From contig OZ234501.1 of the NCBI GenBank assembly GCA_965153455.1, positions 15,054,855-15,118,854 on the forward strand: 64,000 nt of DNA, read 5' to 3'. The stretch comes from Sphagnum compactum (taxonomy: Eukaryota > Bryophyta > Sphagnopsida > Sphagnales). Position 1 is the stretch's first letter. Every line of letters starts with the position of its first letter. The position numbers and the translations under genes were made by a program. The notes below the pieces were generated by a model, which was not told the DNA's origin, made no database searches, and was given only the letters and a program-made list of their open reading frames with translations. Shown one piece after another: positions 48,820 to 60,335 of the stretch.

Positions 48820-50396
48820 CTAACTCTCAGTCTGCTCCCTCAGACACCAAATTGTACTGCATACAGTAACTGCACTTGCCATGCTGCGCATCGCAAAAAA
48901 AACCCACCCAAATGAAATCAAATCCATCCTTGAAAAACCTTTGAAGTGCCAATAGGAAGAGGGTAGCTTAACATTAACTTTGAGACCCAATATAGCCCAT
49001 TTATGGGCCTGCTCCTAATATCATGATTCTAATCTCACAGAAATACTTGGAACATATTACTGCCAACATTTCATGCATGGGGGAGAGAGACATGACAATC
49101 ATGGATAGACATATTACATAAGATAATGCTTTCCAGACATCAACTATAAATCATCTCTACAACTGTTAATGAATTCTGTTCAAGTTGCAAAATGTGAAGT
49201 GGATTTGTGAAAGTCAACTTACTTGAGTGCGTAGGCACCACCAGCCTTGACCTTCCCACAGTCTTTGCAGTTCAAGATCCCAACAGCCTTCCTCTTCACA
49301 CCAAACTGCAGACATGGAGAAAGAGCTCTCAGTTAGAATTAAGGTACATGTCAACAATTCAGCAATTCTGAGCAGTGATGATGTCCAGACTCTAGCCCAC
49401 TAGCTGCAAAAGTTTTCTATCTGCACATCTCATACACTTTAACACAGGGAAATAAAAAATAGCTGCCATACCTCCAATTCAATATGCTGATGACGGGCAT
49501 TCACATTTTGGTTCAAGACAGGGCTGTTCAGAGATGTAAAACATTCAGCTACATTGTATTGAACACTATCTTGACCTAGTCCTCAACTTCCTGAGTTAAT
49601 CTCAAAACAGAGTTGTAATTACAGTACTACTTGGCTCAAAGCCATCAATTCTCAATCAATTACTGTACCCACAGTAGGATTCTGACAACAGAAGCACAAT
49701 TCAAAAACACATCCTGAATAATACATTACAAGCCCATTACATATGTAGGAAATTGTAGAGAAGACTCCACAATAGGACATCAGTTCCATCATTGAGTGCA
49801 GTCAAGACCTTGTGAGTGTCACCCACAAAGTATCAGACCATCACCTCCATCATGACTGGCAGTCACAAGCTGTCATTACTATGCACTGACTTCGCCAGCT
49901 CCAAATGGTGGGGTTTACATAAGTACATAGAAATTGAATCAAAATCTCAGGTGGTCGGATATAGAAGAATCTTTGTCCTGAGTTTATGTTGCATTTCATA
50001 AGCAGTTGGGGCAGACCCAGTTACGATGTTAATTAGCATGAAACCACCCACACTACAATTCAACCATATATATGTAAGAAAACAAGACTCTTGCACTGTG
50101 AGTGTCTTGGGTGGCCTACCTTTCCACTAAATTCCCAGAAGTACTTTGAATGCTGACTGACTTCCATCTTCTTGATCTGCTTCCTCAAACTGGCACCGTG
50201 GTGTTCATCATGAGAGACGTGACTCGAATCCAAGATAGTCATTGCCAAAGGCTTGAAAATATGCTGCTCTTTGAGATATGATTACTGTTAACCAAAGTAT
50301 GAAAGCCAGAAGGATGCATCAAAACAAACAAACAAACTCTGAAAATGAAGCATCACCATATTTGCCAACAATTCCAGCTTTCTTGGTGCGCTTCGT
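48820..50396 (-). pseudogene. Ribosomal protein eL43 (L37a) gene, decayed, introns retained
   Basis: Exon remains on the minus strand: 50,396-50,357 (TKRTKKAGIVGKYG), about 50,208-50,120 ([20 protein letters not shown] then WEFSGK), 49,305-49,223 ([20 protein letters not shown] then AGGAYALK) and 48,883-48,820 (MASAVTVCSTIWCLREQTES, stop). eL43 is a small zinc-finger protein of the large cytosolic ribosomal subunit. Here both cysteines of the first CxxC pair are gone (Trp and Ser), while the second pair (CKDC) remains. The second listed exon has lost its AG acceptor (TG instead). Four codons that should read Thr or Arg are Met, Cys, Trp and Cys, as C-to-T change at CpG would give. The exon carrying the ATG was not found. 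Introns are present, so this is a duplicated rather than retrocopied gene. Confidence 0.85.
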
Positions 50397-51128
50397 CTGT
50401 CACCCAACCAGACAGAGTTCAAGTGTCAGCACTCGAACAACAACAATGATTTCACACTAAAAAGGTTGAAATCTAGAACTGAATGATATAGTGTCGTGGA
50501 ACCTCAAAGCTCCATTTTAGTGAACCAAATGCAGTTTTCACAACTCCACCAGGATTGACATTTGAGCTTTCCCTGCTGTGTGCAAGAAGAAACCCTAATT
50601 ACATTCTACAAATCTCTCGACAGAACAAACCCTTGCACCAAGAACTGATGACTGAAGTTCTCATATTATTATTCCTCAAGATCCAGAATTCTCTTTGCTG
50701 CAGCAAAGTGAATATTTTTCTAACTGCTTCCCTTGCTGCTTTCTCGAAGAACTCTCTCCTACGTTCGATTCTCGAGCCTGCGCGGCGACAGAGATTCTCC
50801 CGTTTGGACTTTGGACATCTCAAAGGCTAGACAAGGGAGAGAAGAAGCGAGAGCGAGAAAGCGAGAGGTAGAGTTTGTTGTCACATCTCAGCTCGCCACA
50901 TGAGATATTGATGATAGAATCCGGGTCCAGTTCTAAAGAAGAAGAAGAAGAAGAAGAAGTTGCGAAGTGCGAAGATCAAGGTGTTTCTGGCTTTGGGAAG
51001 TTGAGTGCGGGGCTTAATTCAGAAGGGGAAACATAGGAAAGGATCATCGCAATTCGTGGTAGAGTGGGAAGAAGAAGATCATGCCGGAGAAACTCGCATC
51101 GTCGTCGTCATCTTGAGCGAAGAAGATC
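50397..51128. promoter_or_regulatory. Divergent intergenic region between eL43 pseudogene and thioesterase gene
   Basis: About 730 bp separate the two head-to-head genes. A (GAA)n tract at 50,937-50,962 and GA-rich sequence near 50,825-50,875 are typical of plant leaders. The ATG-bearing first exon of the eL43 gene would be expected here but was not identified. A 74-codon minus-strand frame (50,599-50,823) is Arg-rich with no known domain. Confidence 0.35.
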
Positions 51129-51366
51129 ATGGCGACAGTACCGTCCCGGGATCCAACTGGCGGCCATAGAGAAGATTCAGAAATCCCTACAACAAACTTT
51201 CTTCAGGGTGCCCCTATTCTCGAGTTCATCAATTTTGAAATGGAAATCGTGTCGGAATCGGATCTAAGGGGCTCGTTCATCGTCTCCGAGAAATCTGCTA
51301 TGGTGTGTGTGTGTGTGTGTTCCTCCTAAAGCTCTTTCCGTCGAGCTTGGGAACTTTTTTTTGTTT

Positions 51367-51414
<48 letters not shown>

Positions 51415-52678
51415 CTACGGCCTTGGAGCTACCGCATCTGTCCAGACTGCGCCTTCTTTGCTGAGTTTCCGCATCAAAACTCAAGAATTTTGCTTCCTCT
51501 TATTGTAGGCATTTGGAGTTCTACATGGAGGCATTACTGCATATATTGCAGAGACTATGGCAAGCATGGGTGCTGCTCTTGTCTCCGAGTGGCCGAGAGT
51601 GGCAGGCATAGGAATGAATGTTGTGCAATTGAAAGAAGTGCCCCACGGAAACAAGGTTATGGTCAAGGCAGTGCCGCTGAGAATTGGGAAGAGAATTCAG
51701 GTATGGGAAAAAGAAGACACCACCACCACCACCACCATCACCCTCTCTTTTGTTGCTTGCTTCATGAAGATCTGCATTTTACTTGATGATTTTGGATGCA
51801 CACTTTTTGCAAGACTTTCTGCACCAGCTTACTACTGATTTTTCTGCACTCTCAATTCTTTGAGAAACAAACCTGAAGAGTAAACTCAGTTGCTGAGGAG
51901 ATTAGCTGCAGATGTTGTTTATGAGACTGGTTACAATTTGCATGATTTTTCAATGCTCATTTCCAATGGATAATTGATGATATGTTCGTAGTTCAGTTTG
52001 AGAAATATGCCACAATTTCTTGATGATCAAGAGTTCTGTCACAAATCCACACTGCACAAAGTGTTGTAAAAGTGTGTGAGCAAAATAAAAACATAAGCAC
52101 ATTATTGCAAAGTGAGGACATGATGAAGTCAGTCCATGAAGCAAGATGGTAAATGTCTCTACACTTGCAGTCATAGTAACTGCAGCTTGAAGAAGTTGCT
52201 CAGACAGCATGAGATCTATGTGCGGTGGTTGCTCACAGAATCTGAGTAGGCAAATATTGTTTACTGTAGAGTATTGCTTGAGCTGCTGCCATCACCTTTT
52301 TGAGTTGAGCAACTGAGTCATGAGATCAAAGGGTTCTTCAGGGTTTGCATTATTGATCACCCCTTGCTTACAGTTCCAGCTTTCAAATCTGGACCAGCTT
52401 TTATTATTCTTTGCATACAGATATCGATCAGCCCATACTTATGATTCCAGTTTGCTTGATGTTTGGGAATCTTTCAGGTCTGGGATGTGACATTTTCAAC
52501 TGAGGAGAAGAAAATCCCAGTGTCCACAAAACCAGGCGAAATTGTAACCACTCCAGTTGCAAATGGAAGGGTCACTCTTATGGAGGTCTTGCAAGATCCC
52601 CAAAAAGGCAAGATTTTAGATGCTCCATCAACTGCCATTCCTACAGATGGCAAACAAAAGCCTTTGTCTAAGTTGTAG
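51129..52678 (+). CDS. Peroxisomal hotdog thioesterase, DHNA-CoA thioesterase-like (3 exons)
   Basis: Exons 51,129-51,302, 51,509-51,700 and 52,478-52,678 join in phase 0 to give 188 residues. The family hydrolyses acyl-CoA thioesters; the plant member DHNAT1 releases 1,4-dihydroxy-2-naphthoate in peroxisomes for phylloquinone synthesis. Seen: EFINFEMEIVSES and SEKSAM, then across the first junction AFGVLHGGITAYIAETMASM with the HGG and downstream Glu of the hotdog active site, RVAGIGMNVV, and across the second junction GKRIQ/VWDVTF and GRVTLM. The protein ends PLSKL, a consensus peroxisomal targeting signal 1. A Thr/Pro/Lys-rich insert (residues about 130-150) is longer than usual. Intron 1 starts in a (TG)n run and contains a (CT)n tract. 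Start chosen as the only ATG in frame upstream of the conserved part. Confidence 0.88.
51303..51411. repeat. (TG)n and (CT)n microsatellites in thioesterase intron 1
   Basis: (GT)n at 51,303-51,320 begins exactly at the splice donor, and (CT)n at 51,373-51,410 is followed by CAG, which could act as a decoy acceptor ahead of the true acceptor at 51,508. Use of the decoy would insert an alternative reading frame and destroy the HGG motif region. Confidence 0.8.
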
Positions 52679-53275
52679 GACCTTGCATTGTATGTATTGA
52701 AGTATGCTGTTTCCATAAGTATAAGCCCTGCTAGCATTCTGATTGTTTTCACTTGTGGGCATAGAATGACTGTTTGCAGACTCCTCATAGCTTGGATTCA
52801 TGTTCTGACATCTGATCAAAGACATGAGCTTGTCATTGTTCATCTGTACATGGGTTTGTAGGCATTATCTGAGGCCTTTTGAAAACTTTCTCTGATGATT
52901 GTTTGTGGGCTCATGGATTCTGGTGCATATTCTTTTATGGAGCAAGCTCAAGATGTTGTTAGAAGCAGTGCCTGGCATTGATCAACAGTGGGAACTGTCC
53001 TTCCCATCTTTAAAACTAATTGGAGTATCCTTGATTACACCCCCCCAAGTGTTGACTGTTTGTGCCAAGGAAAACTTCAAAAAACTTCACCCTACCATAG
53101 AACACTTTTTAGCTGTATACCTATGCAGAAGTTCCATCAGCTGGGAATGTCCATAAAAGAGACAAACGAGAATTGAAAATTGTCTCCAGAGTTAGACTTT
53201 AAACTTCTCTACAGAATGGGAAACATGGTTCATCAATTCAGAACACAGATGCTACAGCTAATAACTATGGTGGGT
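52679..53275. other. 3' flank of thioesterase gene
   Basis: Probable 3' untranslated region and intergenic DNA. The 85-codon frame at 52,899-53,156 has no recognised domain. Confidence 0.35.
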
Positions 53276-53480
53276 TTATTGTTCTTGGATGGTCTTGATC
53301 GTTCCAAATGCAACTCCAAATAATGCCAGAAGGCCATGCCACGTCATCACAAAGATCCATGAAGCAACCATCCAAACACCCGCCTCCAGAATGCCCAAGA
53401 AGAATGTCAGAGTCATAGATCTTTCCAATAACGGAAATGGCCTCCAGAAATGAAGAGCGAGTATTGTAGCCACATTGCAC
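53276..53480 (-). pseudogene. Possible terminal exon of a multi-pass membrane protein
   Basis: The frame reads FWRPFPLLERSMTLTFFLGI then LEAGVWMVASWIFVMTWHG, and ends FGVAFGTIKTIQEQ and a stop. Its hydrophobic pattern and the FLGILE.G.W motif recall the helix region of plant TMEM87/LUSTR-type seven-pass proteins (FLG..E..LWY...N.TG), but the similarity is short and read by eye. No adjoining exons were recognised, so it is at best a fragment. Two other frames of the same strand are also open here, which lowers confidence. Confidence 0.25.
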
Positions 53481-53739
53481 TTTGATTTCCTTCAACTTCC
53501 TGCCTGACTATCACACAATAAATTAGCCCAAGGGACCCCCAAGCAACACACATTTTCAGAGTTATGATCAGACTTTTGAAACCAAGATTTTTCACAACAG
53601 TACTAGAGTGTTCAAAATTACAGAGTGCACAAGTATCATCAGCAAGTACCACTGCAGTTTTGTATTTGCTTGAACATTAAGTTGTATAGTCATACAAATC
53701 TCCTGTGCAAATTACACATTCTGTCTAGAGCTTTGGACA

Positions 53740-54505
53740 AATTTCTAATGACTAACATAGTAATAACCAATGTTGGGTGATTCTTAGTTTTGCTACAGAA
53801 TCATTGTCAAGTTCAATTTTTAGAAAAGGTTCTAAGAACCACCTTGGTTTTTGAAATGTTTTTCCCATCTTCAGAGAATTGGGTACAGTTAGCAATTCAA
53901 AGACTAATGTAGTAATAATTGTTGATTTGAGTAATGTAGTTATAACTAACACTTTTGGAATAATGTAGTAATAATTAATATAGTACTAAGTGTTAATTGA
54001 TGTAGTAGTATATTTACAATTGACAATCCCATGACTAATGTAGTAATAACCAATGTTGGGCAATTCTCAATGTTTACAAAAAATAGTTGTCAAGTTTAGT
54101 ATTTAGAAAAGCTTCTAAGAACCACTTCATTTTTGAAATTTTCTTTCCCATCTTTAAGAGAATTAGGCAGGGTTCGCAAGTGCAAGCATGATCTAGCATG
54201 TTTCAAATAATGTAGTAATAACTAACAATTTGAGTATTGTATTAATAAATGTTCATTGACGTACTAACGTATTTATAATTGACAATCCCATGATTAATTT
54301 AGTAATAACCAATGTTGGGCAATTCTCAATTTTACAAAGAGTCGTTGAGTCCAAATTTTAGAAAAACTTATAAGAACCACCTGGTTCTTGAAATTCCTTT
54401 CCCGTCTTTAAGAAAATTGGGCAAGGTTAGCAATTCCAAGATTAATGTAATAATCATTGTCAATTCAAATAATGTAGTCATAAATAGTAATGATGTAATT
54501 TTTTT
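53740..54505. repeat. Satellite-like tandem repeat, three units of about 260-285 bp
   Basis: Each unit starts 'catgactaatgtagtaataa' (53,747, 54,031 and 54,289) and runs through 'ccaatgttgggcaattctca', 'ttctaagaaccac', 'tttcccatctttaagagaat' and 'atttacaattgacaatccca'. The inner word 'taatgtagtaata' recurs many times within units. Non-coding; the short frames are artefacts of the repeat. Confidence 0.8.
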
Positions 54506-54699
54506 ATGGTAATGATTTTTTTCAAATAGTGAATTTCACTTAGATTTAAAATATTAAAGAGAGCATCATATTAGTTAATTTACAAAAAATCAATAACATT
54601 GTATTATACTAATGATCATGCATCACACCATCATATTGTTAAACATTTATGACAAATTTGTGTTGTGAATATGTAATTTACAAGAACACATTAACAACA

Positions 54700-55215
54700 T
54701 AATCATTGACATGAAATGGGTTTCAAATCTGATATGTTAATATTGTTTAAAAGATTGTTCACAAAGGAGCATATTATGTTAATGCAAAATGTGAAAATGT
54801 CTTTGCATTTAACATGTGGAATCAACCATGATACAATTATTTCAATATTATGCATGGTGTTCAATCTCCTATTTAATTCTTCCAACTCATTTTTTAAATT
54901 TGATATAACATGAGCCACATAATATCAAGCCATTTATACCTTTACAAGAATGCTTTAAGTGACATGGGTATATATCTTTCAAAATAGAAAAAGGAAAAAC
55001 CTAAGCATTTAAAACCTACTTAATATTTTTGAAACTATTCAACCAAAATGATGCAAAAAATAAAGCAATTTGAAGATTCAATGATACTTTAAAAAAATCA
55101 AATAATGGTTGAAATTTTATACTTGCAAATAATATTATCTTTGAAATCCACTTTTGACATTTTTTTGTCACATAAAATCAAATTTCACCAAAATTGAAAT
55201 ATGATTTGTGATCAA
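54700..55215. repeat. Dispersed repeat family, copy 2
   Basis: Matches 40,085-40,270 and 40,735-41,070 in order and orientation but lacks the 460 bp between them. It follows the 53.7-54.5 kb satellite after about 200 bp. Its minus strand holds a 71-codon frame related to the 60-codon frame in copy 1. Confidence 0.65.
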
Positions 55216-55639
55216 GACATTATACATGCAAACAATCATTACATCATTGTTACAAGATTGTGTGCATAATACGAATAATATAACTAAAATAACTTTGTGT
55301 ATGTGTTGTGATAAAATTGATGGTTACTAACAATTTATTTGGATAATGGCATGTTTGAAAATTCAAATTTTTCTATCATAAATGGCCATATTCACAATCA
55401 AGGTACTCAAAAGGACAATCTAACAAAAACAAGGATTGCAAAAAATTATTTTGGATTTTTATTATGTTTACTATTTCATGATTATAGTGGATTGGTATAT
55501 ATACTAGAATGATGTCATGTTAATCTAATAAAAATCCAAAAATAGATTGGATATAATGTAGATGTCCTTTTGAGTCCTTTTAAATAAGTCTTTGTTTTAA
55601 CTGTAATTTTCATTTTAAAAGAATCAAAAGGAATGTATT
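55216..55639. other. AT-rich intergenic DNA
   Basis: Nothing recognised. Confidence 0.4.
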
Positions 55640-55936
55640 AAATAATGCAATGACCAATTTTCTTTCATGGATCTTGTTGAACACTCTCCAATCATCCTCA
55701 ATGCTCCCACATTTTGCATACATGTCAACCAAGCTACTGCCCACAAAGACATCATACTTGCAACCACTTTGAATGAGCTGTTCATGAACCAGCCTGGCAT
55801 TTTCAAGTGCTCCTAAACCAGCACATGCCTTCATCACCTGAATAAACGCGAATTTGTCAGGACTCATTCCTTCTTGTTGCATTTGTTGGAAAAGCTGCAT
55901 CGCCTTCTCAGGTTGCCTATCCTTCACATAATGCAT
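55640..55936 (-). pseudogene. PPR protein fragment (PLS type)
   Basis: The minus-strand frame begins HYVKDRQPEKAMQLFQQMQQ and continues EGMSPDKFAFIQVMKACAGL, GALENARLVHEQLIQSG, KYDVFVGSSLVDMYAKCGS and IEDDWRVFNKIHERKLV. These are about two and a half pentatricopeptide repeats of the P-L-S arrangement used by organelle RNA-editing and processing factors. The usual next repeat (DVVSWN..I) is replaced by non-homologous sequence, and nothing PPR-like lies upstream in the next several hundred bases. It is a truncated fragment isolated in AT-rich DNA, probably a pseudogene or captured piece. Confidence 0.75.
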
Positions 55937-55939
55937 TTG

Positions 55940-58395
55940 ATTAAATAATATACAGTATAAATTTTTTGAAGGCTACAAAATCGATTCTAAAAGGGTAACA
56001 AGGAAAATGATTCTTATTTTCCATTTGTTTGATTTTTTGAATTCACTAGGCTTAGAATTTGTGACCCCAAGTGTCGATAAAATGTGCAAGAAATTTTCAT
56101 GTAAAAAACAAAATAGGTTGTATATAAAAACTTATGTATTCATTTTTTTCATTTCTAGTTATTTACCAAAATATTTATGCATAATTATATATGGATGTGC
56201 AAAATCACCACAACCATGAAAATTATCATAATTTGAACTATCCAATATCTCTCATTTAAATTTATTCCATTTAGATTTTATATTTGAAAGATATAATAAA
56301 GAAAATCCTTGAATCATGTGTCCAAAAAAGGGTACCCTAATTGTGAATATGCCCGAATATGTAAGAAATGCCTTCACACAAATCTCCTATTGAATAAAAA
56401 TGATCATTTTATGTATTCATGATGGATCAAATTTGTGATCTTTTCATTAGTTATTTGACTATTCATTATTTAAAAATTAATTTGAAACATCATTAATTAT
56501 ATGGGCAAATGATCAACATTGTTCTTGCTACAAATGTCATTGTTTTGATGATAAATCTTAATAAATTTATAATATATGAATTAGTGATTTCCTTTTATAT
56601 GAACCTAAAATATCCTTACAATTTATGAAAACCCTTAAAATATTTACATTTTACTTGTTACCATTGTACCTTTGCACCTTTGGTCACAACTAATTATAAT
56701 ATTTGTAGAAATGTTGTAATTTTCCAAAATATTTTTTTCATAGAAAATTTGTGAAGGAAAATACATAGACTTCAAGAATATTCCATTCCTGACATGAAAT
56801 CTTCGAAATTCATTAAGTATTCTACAAATATGTGTTGAGGTTGCCCTTGTATTACAATAATCATAAAATTTGAAAATACTATGAATTTATTAAATCATAT
56901 TTTTTTACATCCCATGAATATGTTGTTAGGGTTGTGGTTTTTCTTCAATGTGTGTTTTTAATTGAATTAAATGCATAGGAGGATGAATGATTTGTTATTG
57001 TACTACAAGTTTTACACAAAGAAAAAAAAAAAAAAAAGGAAAAAAAAAAAAAGAAGTGATACAATTCATGGTCAATACACCAATCCTTGAAAATTAGGTG
57101 CAAAATTGAAATGGGCAAAAAACAATTTGACAATACAAGTTTATCAGAAAAATTTAATTTTGTAGGTAGAATTTTGTTTCATTTTTAATGTAGTTGAAAT
57201 GTAGAATCTGTGGCTTTTGATTTCAAATCCTACATTTCTCAAAAATTTAACATTTTGGCTAAATCAATTACATGTTAACCATAAATCACATGCCTTTCAA
57301 TTTACTATTATTATGTATGATCGCTCCAAGGTCCTAAAAACTTTGGGATTCTTTTATACATGTTTTTTTTTTAAATGCATGATTCACATTCAAATGCATT
57401 TGTCTTTCACCTTCTCATTCAATAACTTCACTTTTGGGCTTAATGATGTATAAATAATACATTGATAATATTTATTTTGTGAAACATGAATCAACAATTG
57501 AAGTTCTTAACCTACACATCATGATTGCAAATTGTAAAAGTTATAAATTCAACATTTGGTTTCATATGAAAATAATAACATGTCTTGGTATATTTTAATC
57601 CATTTAACCACACTTTGTATCCATTTGTTCATATATACATATATCATCATTCCACTTTGAAATGTGTGTTTTACATCTCACACTTATGAGATCACAACCA
57701 TACCAACCCATTATGTTAAAATGTATTTATTGATTACGGATAATGGTTTGACATGTAAAATTAATAATATTTGCAAGCTCACACAAACTTGCCCAAATGA
57801 CTTATAAAATTTCCTTTAAATTATTTCAATTATTAAGTTTATTTTTTAAACACATTTAAACCCAAGTTCCAACAAATGTAAAGTTCTTATCATGTTTATC
57901 CAAGTGTGTGCCTCCCAAATAAATTCATTTGAATGGTAATCCAACAATGTACATGTATAGTACGTACCAATGTTGGCCAATTATACTTGTCAACGTTGAT
58001 TATCAACATGTGTAACTCCTTGGTTATCAAAAATCTGTATCTAAAATTTTCTCATCTCCCATATTTGGAGATGTAGGTAATTGACAAATGTAGGTCCAAA
58101 TGATATCCTTATGTTTATACATATCTGCACATTTATGTTTTCTCATTATGCATATTCGTTAATATTTTTTTTATGAGATCCTAAATATGCATAACTATGT
58201 TATACGTATATTTTATAAAGCTTGTTTTAAGGGCGTGGATATGCATGTGTATCCTTGTGTAAGGTTTAAGATTTCCAAGGTTTTTTGTTTCTTCGATTTT
58301 TCCTTTCTTTTTTTCTCCTATGGTCTTTTTATAGATCAAAAAGAATTTCAGCACACTCACATCACAAACTTCTCAAAATTCATTCATTCATAATT
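55940..58395. other. AT-rich intergenic DNA, no gene
   Basis: A poly-A/AG tract at 57,022-57,053 and short frames only. No domains, element ends or RNA genes recognised. Confidence 0.4.
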
Positions 58396-58665
58396 ATGTA
58401 TTTTTCACACATTGATATCATGCCTTGAAATAAACACATTCGACACACGAACTTATAGGAAGATGCGAAATTCGAATATCATTTGTTCATTCATAGGTTT
58501 GTACTTCATTTGTCAATTCATCTATCTATGTGTCAAATGTGTTTTCAATGCATGATATTCATGTGTAAAATGTACAAACCTATGAATGAAAAAACTTTGC
58601 ACGATTTTCGTTATTAATTCGTCACATGTTAAATTTGTGATGCAAGCACCCAAACGTTGAAACAT
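58396..58665. repeat. Complex inverted repeat
   Basis: TTCATTCATAGGTTTGTAC (58,486-58,504) is a perfect inverted match to 58,572-58,590. Around it, 'cacacattgatatcatgcct...aacacattcgacacac' (58,407-58,449) is the inverse of 'gtgtcaaatgtgttttcaatgcatgatattcatgtgt' (58,531-58,567) and more weakly of 58,617-58,650. The order A-B-A'-B'-A'' is not a simple hairpin. Unknown element; no target duplication seen. Confidence 0.6.
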
Positions 58666-59126
58666 TCAAATGCAAAAAGTTTTTTTTCGACGAATTACGA
58701 TTTTGTTTGTTGTAGATTGAAGGTTAGAGACATTAAACATCTAAACATTGGTTTGTTATTGTTTAAGGTTGTTTTATTGCAAGTTAGAGTAAGTTTTGTT
58801 GTAACTCGTTGAAGGTCTATTATCGTTCATTAAAATGTGATTTTTTGTCACTCATTGGTTCATTGGTTCATTGGGTTGAATGTAGGGTTGTATACCTCTA
58901 CATGTTGGTCGACCTTTCGTGAATATGTAATTTCATAAAAAACCCTATTTTTTGCCTTTCTCTATTTGCATTGGAATTTCATGATTGGTTTATGTTTGAT
59001 TGTTGAAACCTATTTGGGTAAAGATTTCTTCTACCAAGATCTCATCTCATCAAATGTCTACTTGTTACATCCTGCATTATATTGCATGAGAGCACGTCCT
59101 CAGCTTCCCAATTAAAGCGATTACAT
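58666..59126. other. Intergenic, nothing recognised
   Basis: T-rich DNA with no gene signal ahead of the TFIIH pseudogene. Confidence 0.35.
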
Positions 59127-60335
59127 TGGAGGAAGGTTTTGAAAGCTCACTAAAGGAAACTCTAAGCATGGGAATGCAACAAAATGCCATACAAAGAAGT
59201 TTAGGATTAATGAAAAATCATCGTTGAATTTTTGTGGAATTGTGTTTTTGCCCAAGCAATTGGAGAGATGGATTTCGAGCCCAATTGCATGGGGGTTGTG
59301 GCCAATTGTGTGGAAGCATTTGTGCATGAATTTTTTGACCAAAATCCATTGAGCCATTTAGGGATCATAACCTTGCCACAATGGTGAATTGCCCATTATT
59401 TAATAGACTTGAATGGGAGTCTAGAAATGCACATAAGAGCCTTCGTGCAAACCTTGAATGTGCAGAGGATGCTTCAATTGAGAATGGCATTAACTTGGCC
59501 AAAGGATTTTTGTGTCAGATACCAACCTATGCCCATCATGAGACTTTGCTTATCTTTTCAACTTTGAATACATGTGATCATGGGGACATCTTGGACGTTG
59601 TGTAAAGGTGCAAAGATGCCAATATATGTTGTTCAATTGTAGGTCTATTGTAGAGTTCTACATCTGTAAACTTATGTGTGGCAAATAAGCAGCAATTATT
59701 CAATCGCAATTAGTGAAGTAAGCATAATGTGGAGACTTTTGCCCCCTATGTTCCATGATATTTTGTTCGATATATTGTATAAAACATTGGTGTCTTATGG
59801 ATTTTTTCATAATTCATCAGTTTGTTGTGTACTCCGTTACATAGATGTTGACTATTATCTTTATTACTAATGTTATCCAGGTAATTGGATGGCTTTGTTT
59901 GTCTTCAAATAGGTATCTAATAAACAAATTGATGCAATGAAAACTTCAAAATATGACTAGATTCTTCTCTGCCATACACACTTGAAGGGTCTCATAATGG
60001 AGCATGCACCACCACCTTCAGTACTTGCAAAGTGAACTGTGGCAAGCCTGGTGCAAATGAGGTTTCCACAAAAAAGGGTTGAAGATGTAATCGCATTGTG
60101 TATGTGCTATGGTAAAGTCAAGATTAGAGGAGGTTCATTTGCCCCTTTTGCAAAGTTTGGGTCTGCAAATTCCCATATCTATAATTGATGCTTGTTTCAT
60201 CCCCCCACTTGGCATGATCATATCACCATCTCATCCCAGTGCCACATTTTGAGGAATTGGAAGGTACTATGGCAAATGAGAAGGAGAGTGAATTTAAGGA
60301 TTGTTATGGTTACCAACCTAAGCTTCCCTTCCCAA
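59127..60335 (+). pseudogene. TFIIH core subunit p44 (SSL1/GTF2H2) pseudogene
   Basis: Conserved blocks occur in order but in changing frames: EMDFEP...VEAFVHEFFDQNPLSHL (59,265-59,365), IAHYLIDLNGS (about 59,391-59,424), ANLECAEDAS...CQIPTY...NTCDHGDIL (59,440-59,600), ICKLMC (59,662-59,679), YSIAISE (to 59,717), EHAPPP and ASLVQMRFPQ (about 60,001-60,070), VEDVIALCMCYGKVKI, CPFC, LVSSPHLA, a stop in place of Arg, SYHHLIPVPHFEELE (60,190-60,250) and DCYGYQPKL. p44 is a von Willebrand A-fold and zinc-finger subunit of the transcription and DNA-repair factor TFIIH. Stops and at least four frameshifts inactivate it. An intron with an intact donor (gaa|gtaagc at 59,718) and a lost acceptor near 59,975 is retained, so it is a duplicated gene, not a retrocopy. 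The first 80 or so residues were not found. Confidence 0.85.

Noticed and set aside
59381-59445. N-terminal part of the 74-codon frame read as coding (NRLEWESRNAH)
   Set aside because: The p44 homology here lies in another frame (IAHYLIDLNGS), so this part is a shadow created by a frameshift.
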